From Solenopsis invicta (lineage: Eukaryota > Arthropoda > Insecta > Hymenoptera > Formicidae), in the NCBI RefSeq assembly GCF_016802725.1, contig NC_052666.1, positions 30,160,997 through 30,224,996 on the forward strand: a DNA stretch of 64,000 nt, in the 5' to 3' direction. The translations under genes were made by a program, and so were the position numbers. This document shows, one piece after another, positions 13,027 to 26,759 of the stretch; the first letter of the stretch is position 1; the number at the start of each line of letters is the position of its first letter. Below the pieces are notes generated by a model. That model searched no databases. It saw only the letters and a list, made by a program, of their open reading frames with translations, and was not told the DNA's origin.

Positions 13027-15252
13027 ATAAAGCCCACTTGATTTACTTTAATTTTTAAAAATTCGATTTACGAAGATACTGAAAGATTGTATTTTAATAT
13101 AAATAGAATTTTAAAAATAAAATACGTTAAGCAGGTCTTACTCGAGTACCTCAAATCTTGACAAACGATAAACTGAAAATAACTTTAATTTTGTCTCTGG
13201 TGTTCAACTATCGAAGTTGAAATAATTCAATTAATTCATGCATCCTTTTATTATTTTTATTTCTAATTATTTAGTTAAAACAGAAATAACAAAAGTACGC
13301 AAAACATCGCTAAACTCCGAAAGAAGAAAGCAGCCGTCTCGTGATTAGACTTGGAGAATATTCCTGATCGATTTGCTGAATACATATGATGCATGTTTGA
13401 TGCAATTTACATTATGATATTGCAATCGGCCGCATAATCTCGCGATAAATTTGGATTCATGAAGGGAGAAGGAACGCAAAGGGTTATTATCTCGACGGAG
13501 TAATAACCCGTAGTAATACGATCGTGCGGATATCTGTTTGAAATATTCCGTAAATTGCTGCCGGAGTATGCGAATAATGTACTTTAGCGCGAGCTTCGCA
13601 ACTTTTTTTTTTTTAACTGTACTTCTTCCTAATACTGTTAATCAATAGTTTGAAAATGTCTTTGTCCATTCCCCCTTTTTTATACTTACCATTTAACGCA
13701 CGCTATGCTATTTCGTGTTATTAAAAAGTTGCGCGAAAGTACTGCACTTTTAAACATTTCATTGAAATCAATACTATTTTGCAGCAAAGTATTTCAATTC
13801 TCTGGTAAACAAGCGAAACTATTTTATCGGCTTTTTCGTAAGTTGCGGTTTGTTAAAATGCATGGCATTTGTTTTATAGATAACTTGTTATCCGTATAAA
13901 TATTTCCGGAGTGTACTTACTTTCATATTCTCCATATTTCTTTCGTACGTTACAAAAGCAAATTCTCACGATTTACTGCAGTTTACCGGCGCACTCTTTA
14001 TTAGAAACTTCCATATATTTCAATTTATTACTTTATATTTTAGCCGTTAAAAATTTTATTTCGCCGCCGTGATCTTGCGCTATACGTATCTTGTTAACAT
14101 AAAGTCGTCGCTGCATCTGGCTGCGCCAATTCGCTACGGGACTGAAGTGCTTCCAAAGCTGAGCATAGTTGTTGTGTAATCCAGCAAATACCGAATATAA
14201 CACAGACGTAATATCATAATATATACATGTGCTATATTTATGCTATACAGCATTACATCTATGTTTTATTCGATGTTTGCTGGGAATATTTTCAACCATG
14301 TCGCATCAAACAAACACTAGCAAGAATACATGCACAACAAACATTTATCACGCGAGAATGGACTCGATATCGTGAAAAATTTCCACTTTGTGCAGAATGC
14401 GTCATATACAAATTTTATCTGCATAATGACGCATGGCAGAAATAAATCAATCAAATTAATAAAACTCAGTGGATTCGAAACGAAAGTGTAGAGCGCTGGA
14501 TAAAGCGATGATTGCAAACTCGATAGTTAAAAATTGAACAGATAGCGTTGCAAATTAAACAGGCACTATGCATTTTGATAAATCGATATATTGTCAAAGC
14601 TGATAAAACTTGAGAAAAAGTCAATGAAATATTTTTACTCATTTATCACTGAATTGAAATACTTTGTTTGCTGTGTAAGATAACGCGACGATAAAATGTC
14701 TGCACTTTTACAATTCGCCAAATGATAATGCGAATTTAAATGATATCATTCGCTCGCGACGGAATTGTAAAAAGTAACTGAATTAATTCATCAAGTAATT
14801 CGCAATTCGATCTTCTTTCATAAATGTAATCAAAAATTCAATTAATAAGCAGTGTACCATAGAAAATTGAAACTTACATCAAGCTCAACATTAATTTCAA
14901 ACTGCACATATTTGAGGAAGTTAAAAACTTTTCGCCAAAAAAGGAAAACTCTGAGTGTATCCTTTACTTCTCCTAGACTCGTATATGTTCTTAAATTATT
15001 CTGATTGGAATGATATTCGCAATAAATTCTTGGCAGTTCAAAAAATGCTTATTAACAACAGAATTGATATTCAATTGATTATCAATTTAATATTGTGATA
15101 TTTTATTAGTCATGATCAGCTTCTTTTAACTCCTTTGCTAGTTTCAATTTTTTAAGTCCTTATTTTTAATTTATTTTATTCTTTTTAGGGAATAAAATGT
15201 AAGCCACACATTGGTTAACTTTGGCGCAATTTGAAGTACTAAGAAATATACA

Positions 15253-15680
15253 GTCCCACAATCCGTAATCAAAATTTTAATAACGTATTCCTTACTTAAA
15301 AATAAGACGAAAATCCTAATACGAAAATGTCGAGTTATAATACTTTTTAAAAAAAAGTATTTACAGTAGGCGAATTAGGTAGTCGCTTCGCGCGCGTAGC
15401 GCAGTCGAGTGCTGAAAACAGCGTCCGAAGTTGAGAACGCGCTCGGCCCCATGTTGCATACGGTATTTTATGCAAAGAAAGTACGTTTTTTTACGGCATT
15501 CGAGGGAGAACTAGCGTGTGGCATTCTCCTGTCACTGCCTATCCCGGTTATAGGTTATGAAAAATTAGTGTATTACCTTCGCTCATACATTTCGATCCTA
15601 CACTTAATGCATGCGTCACGAATCGTCTTATTTTTAAGTAAGAAATACGTTATTAAAATTTTGATTACGTGTTGTGGGAC
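15253..15680. mobile_element. Non-autonomous DNA transposon with about 57-bp terminal inverted repeats
   Basis: The left end reads GTCCCACAA followed by GTAATCAAAATTTTAATAAC and then CTTACTTAAAAATAAGACG. The right end carries the reverse complement with few mismatches and finishes TTGTGGGAC followed by ACCC. The interior contains a GC-richer stretch around 15380-15560 with no recognisable transposase. The outermost bases and any TA target duplication are uncertain. Confidence 0.65.
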
Positions 15681-18439
15681 ACCCGGCATATAAATTGACA
15701 CAAAAAATATTAAGCATTGAATTTCACTCTTACCAGCGAGAGCTTCTCTATTTAATTTGTTATTAATAATATAAATAATTGTGTTACTCACATGATGCTT
15801 TAATTACATATATTATTGCTTAAATTATGTTGTTTTATATATAAATTAATATGTTGTTTTATATATAAATTTACAAATAAATTAAGCAAATGAGAATGCG
15901 GCGCGATACCTGGTGATATATAAGAAAAACGTTCATAAGAGATAATTGAATTGTGAATTAATTAAAAAATAAATTCACAATCAGTTACATTGCTGCAATC
16001 TCTAACTGAACAATATCATTTAAATTACTATTTGTTTTTCACAGCATATATAAAAAAATTATTAGAAAAGAAGGTAATAATAATGCCCCTATTTACATTT
16101 TGTACAATAACTTTGTTAATAATTAATAAAATAGCACAGTGTTTTGTTATATATATAATTACATATTTATTCAAAGTAAAGAGAAAATGCTACAGAATAT
16201 TATACACATACACATAACCTTTCCACATATAGACTGCAGTACTAAAAATCGATAAATGTAATATAAACTGTAGATTTGTAGTAGAATTGTAATAAACTTG
16301 ACAAATAATTACTTCAATATAAAAACTTTGCAAATGAAGCCGCATTAGACATGTTGAGACATCAGTATGCAAGAACTCACATTAGCAAAATCATTAATGT
16401 TTAACTTTGTTTAACTCGAAGTACGTACAGCCGAATAAAAAGTTAAATGACAAAAAAAAACACTCAAATAGAAAATAGAAAAAGAAGTATGCGAAAGAAG
16501 AATTAAATGCTAAAATATATCTTGAAAAAGTTACAAAATGGTAAAAAAATACCCTTATAACAAATGTCGGCTTATAACAATTGTGTATTGGCATATTACT
16601 AATATCATTACGTTAACAATAGACTTCTAAACAAATAATTCCTTAAGCAATCACTAAAATACGTTACCTAATGGCAAAAATATTACGAGTTGCTATAATA
16701 TTTACAAGGGCCATAATATCACCTTTTCCTCTACAATTTTTTCTCTTGAGAAGGACTTCAAATGTAGCTGAAATGTTCAATTATAAATGCTTAATTAGAA
16801 TACGTTATATTTGTGAATTGTATGCGCAGCAATTGTCTAGCTGCACATTTGCCTAATATATTTGCGAGTTTTGTGTCAATATCGAGAACATTTAATGTCT
16901 CGTTAGAGTCCCTGCCACGATGAATAATAAATTCATCTTCTTGCTACTAGATATAGTCGCTAATGGATCGGTATAATGTTGACAGATGGGAATGCTCGAA
17001 GAAGAATTAGCGATGAATGACATGTCACATCATCGATAGAGCGTATCAAACACTTTTTAATCTTCGCGCCACTTAAAACTTCTTCCATGTACTCAAGTCC
17101 AAAAACGGCAATATGATGTCCAGGGCACGAGTGCGCAAATCGGAGTCCGTACACGTCAATCGACGTCAATCGACCGCTCGACGAACGGGATAATTGCGCC
17201 ACTAGTCTTAAGTCTCAAGGTAAACGAAGCATAATTGATATTCGCAGGAATAATCCTGGCATTTCGTTGCGGATTTCATTCAAATTATGTTTCCCGCTTG
17301 ATCGTTCTAAATCGAAAAGACTAGAAGAGATGAACGATCTTAAAAACAAATTAAAATCGAACATAATTGAAAGATCAAATGAAATTAACAATTAAGCTCG
17401 CTTTTCTGCCGCTTAATTCAAAGGTACAATAAAAAATGCCCGACGTGATATTTATTTTGAATATTTCAAAAAAGCATAGCAATTAACATGAAACATTAGC
17501 ATGATTAACGAAGAAAAACGCTAATAGCTTTTGATAACGAAAAATTACTTTTTATAACTTATATAAACACGTAATCAACGAGAAAAGACGTTCTTCCAGA
17601 TATACTCGAATCGTCTTAAGTAATTTCCCTGGAAATTTAAACCCGCTGTGATTGCGGAAGTTTAGCACCTGCAATCGTCAGCCGAATTCGAGTTAAATGT
17701 GCACCGAAATGCCGGACATTAGCGAAAAATGAGGAGCGATAACTCGTCCTTCTGTACACTCGTCGTACTTAAGCTGTTCTTGAACAATGCCTACAATATA
17801 TGTGATTTTGTGTTAGAAATCTTTAGTTCTCTCAAGTGCTAATCTAAAATTCATTAACGATGGGTTCCGCAATGATTACATTTATAGTAATCGATGCCCG
17901 AGCAGACGTGTCGGCCGGAAGCGTGTCGACGATAGAAAATTTCCTTCGAGGATGAATACGTACGTTAATTAAGTAAAGTATTACGTAGCAACAAGTGTCA
18001 ATTTATGCATAATCTTAAATGTGTGCGCACAATTATTTCATAAAATAAGGTAGTTATAGTTCCTGACGATAATTCCACATTCGATCGTGTTTCCAAATTT
18101 TTTCGCATGTCGTTATGTCAGGTTTTAAATATTTCATTTTATTGTAAACTTTAAACAACCAAACTGGAGAGGGTTTCTGAATTTTATATTATGCTCATAT
18201 CATACCTAAAATTACGTTTTTTCTGCATTGCAAATAGATAACTATTTTCCATGATTTCCATGATACGATAGGACAACAAAAATGAACCTTCAAATAAAAA
18301 AGAAGTAAAATATTTATTCTTGTGACAATAAAAACGCCAACATCCTCGAAGAAATGAACACATCTAGCGTCAAATGTGCAATATTAATTAAAAACTCGGG
18401 CCAATAATATATCAAGTCATATATAGCAGTTAAAATAAG

Positions 18440-19763
18440 ATACTTGAGCCAAGTAAGGTCCAACACTAAATAAGACCCATTTTCAAATTTATCTCTTTGA
18501 AAGTCGCTTTATGTCTAAAATACAATATCTTTTTAGAAACAACATATACTCAATAAATAAAACTCAGTTAAATGACCATTGTTATGGCTATTTTTATTTG
18601 TTATGTATAAAATTTGCATCACGTGATAACGATTTTTATTGCTGCTAACATTTACAAAATTAAAATTGCATACAAATGTCTAGAAATGTAAAGATTAAAA
18701 GATTAATTAAAAACAAAATTAAAAATAATTGTGATGTTTAATAATAGAATAAATTCTAGATTTTATTTTTATCATTAATAATCATTTTATAAGTAATTTA
18801 GAAAATAATGTTTTGTCCCTTGGTTATTTTTGTGATTCAAACTTTATTCATACATGAAAAGAACAATTTTTGAAGTATCAACAAATTTAGCTAGTTATAT
18901 AGATCAGAAAATAATATTGTCAAGCCTTCAAAATAATTGTGTAGGACGTTCATGCACGATGAGCAAGATCGCAGGATGTTTGGACATTTTAGCAATTAAT
19001 TTAGTTATCCTACACAATTATTTTGATGATCCAACCAAATCATATTCAGATCTGTATCCAGTTAAATTTAGATACTTTAGCAAATCCGTTCTCTCCATAT
19101 AAACAACACATAATAAATAAATCAGAGTAAAAAAAGACATTTTTTTTGCTTATTTATAAATATTCTATATGCAACATATATTTTATTTTTATAGATAATA
19201 GAATACAGATTTACTTTGTTTCAATATCATATAAAGTTTTTAAAAAATAAAGTAAATTAAGGGGATGCTAAAGTTATCCTAAGTTTTACCGATCAAACGC
19301 GATTTTTTCAGAACGCTATTTTCCTAATTGTATTTACAGATTTAAAAATTCTTTTCAACAATTAAAGTATAGGCACAAATGTAACTCAATCCTGTCGACT
19401 TTATGCCGAGAACAAAAAAAAAAATTAAAAAATTTTAATCTAATTTACCTATTCTTAACCTAATATGGAGTCCATAGCTGTCAACGTGTGCCAATATCTG
19501 CTTCATACAAAATTTGGTAGTTTCTTTTTGTAAAACAAAAATGGTCTGAGGTATTAATTACACGATAAAATAACGTTCTTAAATTTTAGATATTTAATAT
19601 GAAAGATTAATGTGCTCGAAAATTTGTGCATCTACATGCGTGCAATATTGATGTAGTATGTAATGACGTATTGATGTAAATCGTATTTATTGTACGCCGT
19701 TATTCAATCGGTAAAATTCACGACTTTAGCATCTCTATAAAAGGACCTAATTCATCTCAGGTA
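18440..19763. mobile_element. Candidate repeat element with GAGCCAAGTAAGG-type ends
   Basis: The left end (TGAGCCAAGTAAGGTCC, then AATAAGACCCATTTT) matches the left end of the element at 22537 over about 80 bases. A weaker inverted match lies at 19741-19763. The interior includes an imperfect palindrome at about 18925-19030, similar to positions 33408-33525, and a second nested element at 19262-19736. The right boundary is weakly supported. Confidence 0.4.
19262..19736. mobile_element. Nested fold-back element
   Basis: The left end, GGGATGCTAAAGTTATCC then GTTTTACCGATCAA, is mirrored at the right end, where TCGGTAAAATTCACGACTTTAGCATC is the inverted form with a few changes. The inverted repeats span about 35 bases and the interior is non-coding. 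Confidence 0.55.
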
Positions 19764-20330
19764 CAAATACTTTCCAATTTCACGAAATATTATCCATTGA
19801 AAAAAAAATTATTTTATTATACGGCTCAGTATATTATTGACCCGAAACTTTTACTTTAGCATGTGATTTGTAGATAGCAGCTTATTTATTTTATTTTGTG
19901 TCCAACGCGTTGGACGTTTCCGCGTTATTCTAGTCAATACGAAGAGAGAAGACTCCCATGAATATATGTCAGAAGCAAATCGAAAAAAAAAAAATTAAGC
20001 CTGATACAACGAAACCGTGGACGAACGAATCTTGTATGTATAGACAGTTTGCTTTAACAAGAAGGGGACCACGGCGAGTTAATAAATATATTCTAGACTC
20101 AACGATTGAATTGTAGTCGCCGCTCTAAGGATGTGAGAAAATCATTATTTTATTTTATACTCTCGTCTGCTCCTCGTACTGTAACAATCGATATTAAGTA
20201 TGAAAAAACGTTTCTCAATCGTTCTCTCATAATTCATTGAGAAATTATTTTTAAATAAAAGAAAAATTCTTGACAAATCGCTAAAAGCCGTTATCATTTT
20301 AATCTACGTGAAAATTATTTTCTAGTGTTA

Positions 20331-20760
20331 AGCAATTTGGAAAATTATACTTCAGTAGCGCAGCTAAATTGTTATTAGAACACATAAAATATAAATTATA
20401 AATCATATTATTCGGTCAAATAAAAAATAATAAAAGTATGAAAAATTAATACTTTGAAAAATATTGAAAAAGTTATTTAAAAAAAAATTTAACTCAATTA
20501 CTGTTTTATTTCACCTATTTTATTGTACAAGAAATTTATTCTATAGTATCAAATGAATTCGAAAATTATTTCAGTAATGCAGCTAAATTTTGTATTGAAA
20601 CATACAAAATAAAAATTATACGTATAAATCATATTATTCACTCAAATAAAATAACGATAAAAATTAATAATTTAAGAAATAATGATAAGGATTAATAATT
20701 TAAGAAATATTGAAATATAAATTATTTAAAAAATTTTACTCCATTACAATATTTCGTCTA
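20331..20760. repeat. Diverged tandem duplication, unit about 235 bases
   Basis: The phrase AAAATTAT-CTTCAGTA-GCAGCTAAATT at 20340 recurs at about 20572. The following AAATCATATTATTC and AATA-rich segments recur in the same order. Both copies are AT-rich and non-coding. Confidence 0.5.
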
Positions 20761-22536
20761 CAATCGGGAAATGTACTGCAAGTTGTACTAGTAGGTTGTG
20801 TATTACTTTTTATTGCTGTAGCTGTCAGAGATTTGCTGCAATTTCATTCGTTACAACTTTTGAAATCACGCGTATTTTAAACGACGTATTATAAACATCT
20901 TTGTCTATTGATATGAGCTTCGAACGACGCCCATTCTTCGTCCATCCGCAGCCACAATTCTACCTTGATTTCAGATTTTTGAAGGACCTCTAGCGTGAAA
21001 GTAAATTCATATAATTAAAAGAGTAAACTCTAGGCGGATGTAGCAGAGAACTGTGTAAACGTCGGACGAACGATTTTCTACACTGGCCAACTTTCCGACA
21101 GAAAGTTAATGAAATTGCATGATGTTACTGTGGCGTCGACTAACCGGGTAATATTCTTTTTTCTCATCGATCCTAGCGCAACCTTTAAAGGAACTTTCAT
21201 AAGATATTCTGTTAATTTGATTACTGTTTTATAAAAAGGACCGTGGAAAACATTGGAAATTCTATTGCCCTATCGATCAATTCAATTAATTAAAACACTA
21301 GTCTCGCGTAAAAATATTGCGGTGCAACGTTATAAAATAAGAAGCGCAGCACTCAATTCGCGAATAAGAGCCTTTACGTAATCTAATTGACCACAAAAGA
21401 GATAAGGATGCCGAAAATAAATAAATTTTCTCTTTCCCAAAAGAAAGCAAAAGCAAGCCGAAAGGCATTTGACCGGCAAACGCGACAAAGGAGCTGCAAA
21501 CATCAAGAGAGATGAAAAGAGAAATACTTTGTGGAATTTCAACGAGAACAGAAATGAATGGAATTTCATTAACGTTTCAATGTTTTAAATATTCAGAAAA
21601 TGATTTGCGAGTTTATTCCACTCTGCGAGGGGGAGGGGAGGGGACGTAATAATGCGGAATTCTTTGTTGTTATTCGATACCGTCGAAAACCGTACCGAGT
21701 TCGCCGAAATAATATCAAAATTATCGAATTGTCATCCCTGCGATCTGCAATTCTACGTACGCTCGTGTGGAAACGATTGATCGTCCGAACGTCACGAGCG
21801 GGAAGTTGAACGAAAACGTCGACGTCCCGCAATATTCAATGTCTCTTAGATTAGATACATTCGCAGGCATGTAAATGTGTATGTATGTATTTGGGACGTT
21901 TGCGTGCATATGTACAAACTTGGCCAAAGTGTATACATAGATGTTAATTACGTTGATGTGCATCTACGCGGCGTGGCGCAGCGCGAGTTCTCAATCCTCT
22001 CGGCCAGAATATACATATCGATCTTCTCTTAGCGCCTAGGCAATCCTTCTCGAACGATAAGTAAAAAAAAACAAAAACAAAAACAAAAAGAAAGAGCTAT
22101 ATTTGTTATAGAGAAAATAGTATAGAGCACGATATAAAAGATATTTTGACAAGTCTAATCGATTAACTTGATCGAGCGATTAAATGGATGTCGTGTTTAA
22201 CGAGCACATCATTTAACTAATTCGTTGGATAATATTGTCCGTGTGTGGAAAATAATGTATCAGATCACGTTGAATTGGATTAAATGCTAGTTTTCACAAT
22301 CCAATTAGGTGCGCTGCGGCGAGCTTAGTGCTCGACTAGAACGACCGTTGATTAATACGATAATTGTATAAGCAGAAATAAGGTACAAGTTGAATCTATG
22401 CTTTTGCGAGAATTTCAATAGCGCTGGCAGGTCCAGCTATTATTAAATGTTGATCGATAAAGCTAGTCAATTGTTGAAGCAAAGAGATCTTGATCGAATC
22501 GTTAATTGAATCAGATCATTTATCAAATCGTTATAA

Positions 22537-23305
22537 GATACTAGAGCCAAATAAGGCCCAGCACTGAATAAGATCCACTTTAGAATTTAAAAACCATTTA
22601 AAACCACGCTTTGCGCCTAGAGTTTATGCTCGAGAGATAGCGTAGAAAGTAAGTAAAGAGATGCTGAGGAATTAAGAACCGACGCAACGCTATCGACTGT
22701 TTAGTACAATCAAAATTTGTGATGAAATGGGTAGTATATATGCCGTTTTTAAAAATTCGCTACAGAAAATTCATCAAGTGTATATTATTTTATAATTTAT
22801 TATAACATATTATAATATTATTTAACTTACTAAGAAGTAGGAAAAAAAATATATACACTGAAAAAATGCTGTAGTAAGAATTAAGACGTAGTTTGATTCA
22901 ATTAAACGTCGAATCTTGGGCTATCGTTTATATACGTTGGTGATTCAACTAAATTTTATTCATTTAACTTTATTTGTTATTGTCTTAATTTTAAATTTTT
23001 TGTTTCATTAATACTATTAATGAATTAACCAAATATTTCCAATTAGACTGACGCTGTTGAACAAACAGCATTTTTTCTTTGTATATATATATGCACATAA
23101 ATTTTTTGAAATAAGTACATTTTTTTTAGAAACAATGTAAAAGAGACTGGGAAGAGGGCTTGTTGAAGCAAATTGGCATTACGTTCCGTTTATGTACTCA
23201 CGGGTAAAAGAAATAATGAGAAAATTATCGCAAAAATTTCAATATCTTCCCCATAGTTTAAAAAAATAAAATTAATTAGATGTGCCTTACTTGGCTCAGG
23301 TACCT
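22537..23305. mobile_element. Non-autonomous element with GAGCCAA-TAAGGC ends
   Basis: The left end reads CTAGAGCCAAATAAGGCCCA and the right end is an inverted version, CCTTACTTGGCTCAGG. The left arm also matches 18440. A separate fold-back element sits inside at 22851-23085, so this copy was probably interrupted after insertion. Confidence 0.5.
22851..23085. mobile_element. Fold-back MITE nested in a larger element
   Basis: The left end TATACACTGAAAAAATGCTGT pairs with a right end containing ACAGCATTTTTTCTTTGTATA. The interior is AT-rich and non-coding. Confidence 0.5.
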
Positions 23306-24852
23306 TAAAATCGATAATTTTTCTTTTGAATCTAATACAGATTTTCCTCTCATCTAAATATTTTTTTGATAATTACTTGAATAATTATTTAAAAAAAATA
23401 AAGCGTATGTTTAGTAAATGTGCAACAAAAACAATTTAAAAAATTGTTACGTTATAACAAATCGGGATTTCTTTAATCAAACAAATATCTATACTTTTAT
23501 AAAATAAAATTAAAATATTACCAAATATTAATAATTTATTTAAATTTTCGAATATTTGTTGTAAATTATTTCATTTGATCATTGTGGCATCGGTAAACAA
23601 AATATCTCTTTCCGTTGAACTGTTCTACGATAAATTCCACGTGAGAAACTATCGAGGTAAAGTCGGAGCACAAATTATTCATATAACACTTATGTTAAAA
23701 TTACTGTGCATCGTACCGTATCGGAGTAATCTCTTACATCATAAGCAAGTTCTTACATCATAAGTCCGTCACCTACATGCTTTGCAGCCTAGAAGCCTAT
23801 ATTCGTGTCAAAGAGTTAATCGGCCAAATAATAGCGGTAGCCGTTAACTGTCGGCAAGATTTATAGCGTACTTTATCCTCATTTTTGCAGCGAGATTCGA
23901 AAAACCGAGCCCTTAAAAAATTCCTTCCAAACGTTTTAAGATTCGACAGAGGTGATTTATCTCTCAATTTTTTCAAATAATTCGGATGTTACACAAGCGA
24001 AAACTAGATCAGTCAAGTGTAGCGTGTGCATCAAATGAGAAAATAGCTCGTAGACAGTGTGTTAAGATATTGGTGGAAAGTATCTCCTGAGAATCGGAGT
24101 GTATTGATTAATATTGGGATAAGAGTTGATCGTTACCTTCGGCAGAAAATGTTTCCATTCCAGATTTCCCTGCAATTTACTTATGATACGAAAGCATAAG
24201 AACTTCGTTTACGACATTGATAAAATATCGCGTTTGCTATAAAGTCAATATGTATAACGATACGGATCAATACGGAAGGCTAGCTGAAGTGCACGAGATG
24301 AGGAAAACTTGTATTGTTTATTGTTACGCCGAGAAAAATATTTATGTAACTTTAATGGCCTAAAGTTTACCGACAAGACACATCAATATCAATAGCCATA
24401 ATTGCGCGCCGTGATTAACATTGATGATATAAAATAAATTTTTAACAAAACCAAACTGTCCAATTTTTTTGCATCCTCCTCCCATTCTGATTCTACAATA
24501 CAATTATTTCTTCAAAATAATAAAACATTTGGAAAATTTTTGCGATTGATTTTATATCTCACAATCAGTGATAATCTTATCTTTTGTTATCTTTACGTGT
24601 AAATACAAATTCACGTATTGATTGTTTGATTTGTGATTTGTATAATGTTATGATATTTAATGAACAAGTTTAAGACTGTCACTTTTTTTGGTAACAATTG
24701 TTATTTTTTGTGTTTATAACGATAATATCTTTACATTTTTACAATAACAGTAACGAATTTAACTGTTACCTTTGCCGATACTTTAGATTCACAACAGATT
24801 ATATGTAAATAATATTTTCTCTTTAATACGCAAATACGTTTATAATATTTTT

Positions 24853-24979
24853 GACTGCAATGGATTTGGATCCGAGATGGGTTAATGACGCCACATGCTG
24901 GAACTGTCCAATTAGAACCTAAAGTAGAGCATGTAACGTCATTAACCCAACACGGGTTGGATTCAAACCCATTGCAGTC
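24853..24979. mobile_element. Short fold-back element
   Basis: GACTGCAATGG, GGGTTAATGACG and CATGCT on the left are matched in inverted order by AGCATGTAACGTCATTAACCC and CCATTGCAGTC on the right. The arms are about 50 bases each. The phrase GGTTGGATTCAAACCC inside resembles a tRNA T-arm only by chance. Confidence 0.6.
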
Positions 24980-26759
24980 GAAAATGCTAACAGTAATCAG
25001 CGTGCTAGATCAAAGCTTACGTGCATTAAATGCAATTATATGTTTCATTTTCATATTTATTTTCTACTTTGTGTTATTTATTTCATATCACATTTATTTT
25101 CATACTTTTTAACATATTTTAAATATAACAAAATATTTTGCACTTTATTTTTTATATTGCTTTCCAATAGTTATTACCAGCACTGAATTTATAATATTTA
25201 TATAGTAAATTACAAATTTGTTTTTAGTTCAATGAATTCATTCTTAAAATATCAATGTTAAAAACAATGAAAATTTTTTATTAAATTCATTCGTTTGTGA
25301 ATTACAATCAAAATTTCTATGAAAATAAGTACTGAAGAATAAAAATATTAATGTAAAGAATTAAAAAAATAAATTTAATATAAAAAAAGCTTACTAAAAA
25401 CAAATTTAGAATTATAAATTCTAATGTTGATTATTACATTTATTAATTATTAAACAATTTTATTAAGTAAATTTAAATCTCTAATATCATACTTTTTAGC
25501 ATTACAAAAAATAACAGCAATGCGTTTCTTTTATAAAGCATTTCTCTTTAATATTTGGTAATAATAAACATTTCCTCTTTATTATTAAGTATACTTTTAC
25601 ATTTAACATTTTTATCTTTAATTTAATTTAAAAAAAATTTTTTTTTAATTAAACGAAAAATCAAATCAAATAAACTTTGTTTTATTTTTGTAAAAATTGC
25701 ATTAAAAAAGCACGGTTTTAATCACATTGGTGATGTCTTTGAAATGTTCTTATATCTCAAACTAGTTTAGTCCTTACAGTTAATTCAACCAATTAACTGA
25801 ACCATCTGTTCAGCAAAAAAGAGGAACCGGTTTTCCGATCTGATCCCATCATTCTTAAGAATTCAAACGATAGTTTACGAATGTCGAATGTCAAATAGTC
25901 TAACAGCATATAACTTTGACGTATAAACGTATTTTATTGAAACAATTTATTAAAATATATTAAAATTTTATTAACAAAAAAATTTTTAATGTTCAAAAAT
26001 TGTTAGTTATTTAAACTTTCAATAAAATGCGATATATTGAACCTCATAAAAGAGTACTTCAAAATAAATTGCAAAAAATTTCCTTCACATGCGTTCGCAT
26101 AATTAGTGCGATTGAGGCAAAAGCGATGCAATCGCGTAACAACATTTAAAAAAAGTTTAAAATTAACAAATTCAAATTATCCGAAATTTGCGCGCTCAGG
26201 TATGGCACATCGCATAGTACGTTGTTCTGCATGAAGTTGTTGTTTTAACATATTTTGTGTTAAAGTAATAAATTTCACACATATAGTAGTTAAAAATTAC
26301 AAAATGTTATTCAATTCAAGAAATTGATTTAAATTTGATTCTTTATTATTTAACAGTGTAAAACATATTATAGATTCAACGGATATTTCTTGATGTCTTT
26401 TTAACATGTTAATTCTACATTTCGGGATGTTGCTGCAACATTCGCAATTCAATGTTGCTGAGACGTTGATTCAACATTAGTGTGCTATATGGGCAAGTGT
26501 CAAGTTGATTATGAAGTTGCATCTAATTTGTCAAAGTCCAATGTAAAACAGTCGGTGCAAATTTTGCGTCAATTTTTCGAAACGTGTTACGGCAGTTTAA
26601 ATTTTAATTTATAGTAACATGCCTTACATTTAACTTCTTTAAAAGCTGATTAAGTTACTGGAGGATTCATTAGAAAGATTAGAAAAAAAAAGAATTTCTC
26701 AAGTTTTATAAAAATCTCTAAAATGAAAGGTAACGTTTTACAACAGCAACGTTACACGT

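Noticed and set aside
16960..17202. 80-codon minus-strand frame
   Set aside because: No domain or splice partner could be seen, and the frame is ended by ordinary intergenic sequence.
20913..20990. 25-codon ATG frame with a protein-like sequence
   Set aside because: Too short, with no signal peptide and no promoter or splice context; a chance frame is more likely.
24853..24979. tRNA gene suggested by GGTTGGATTCAAACCC
   Set aside because: No acceptor stem, D-arm or anticodon arm can be placed around it; the phrase belongs to the arm of a fold-back element.
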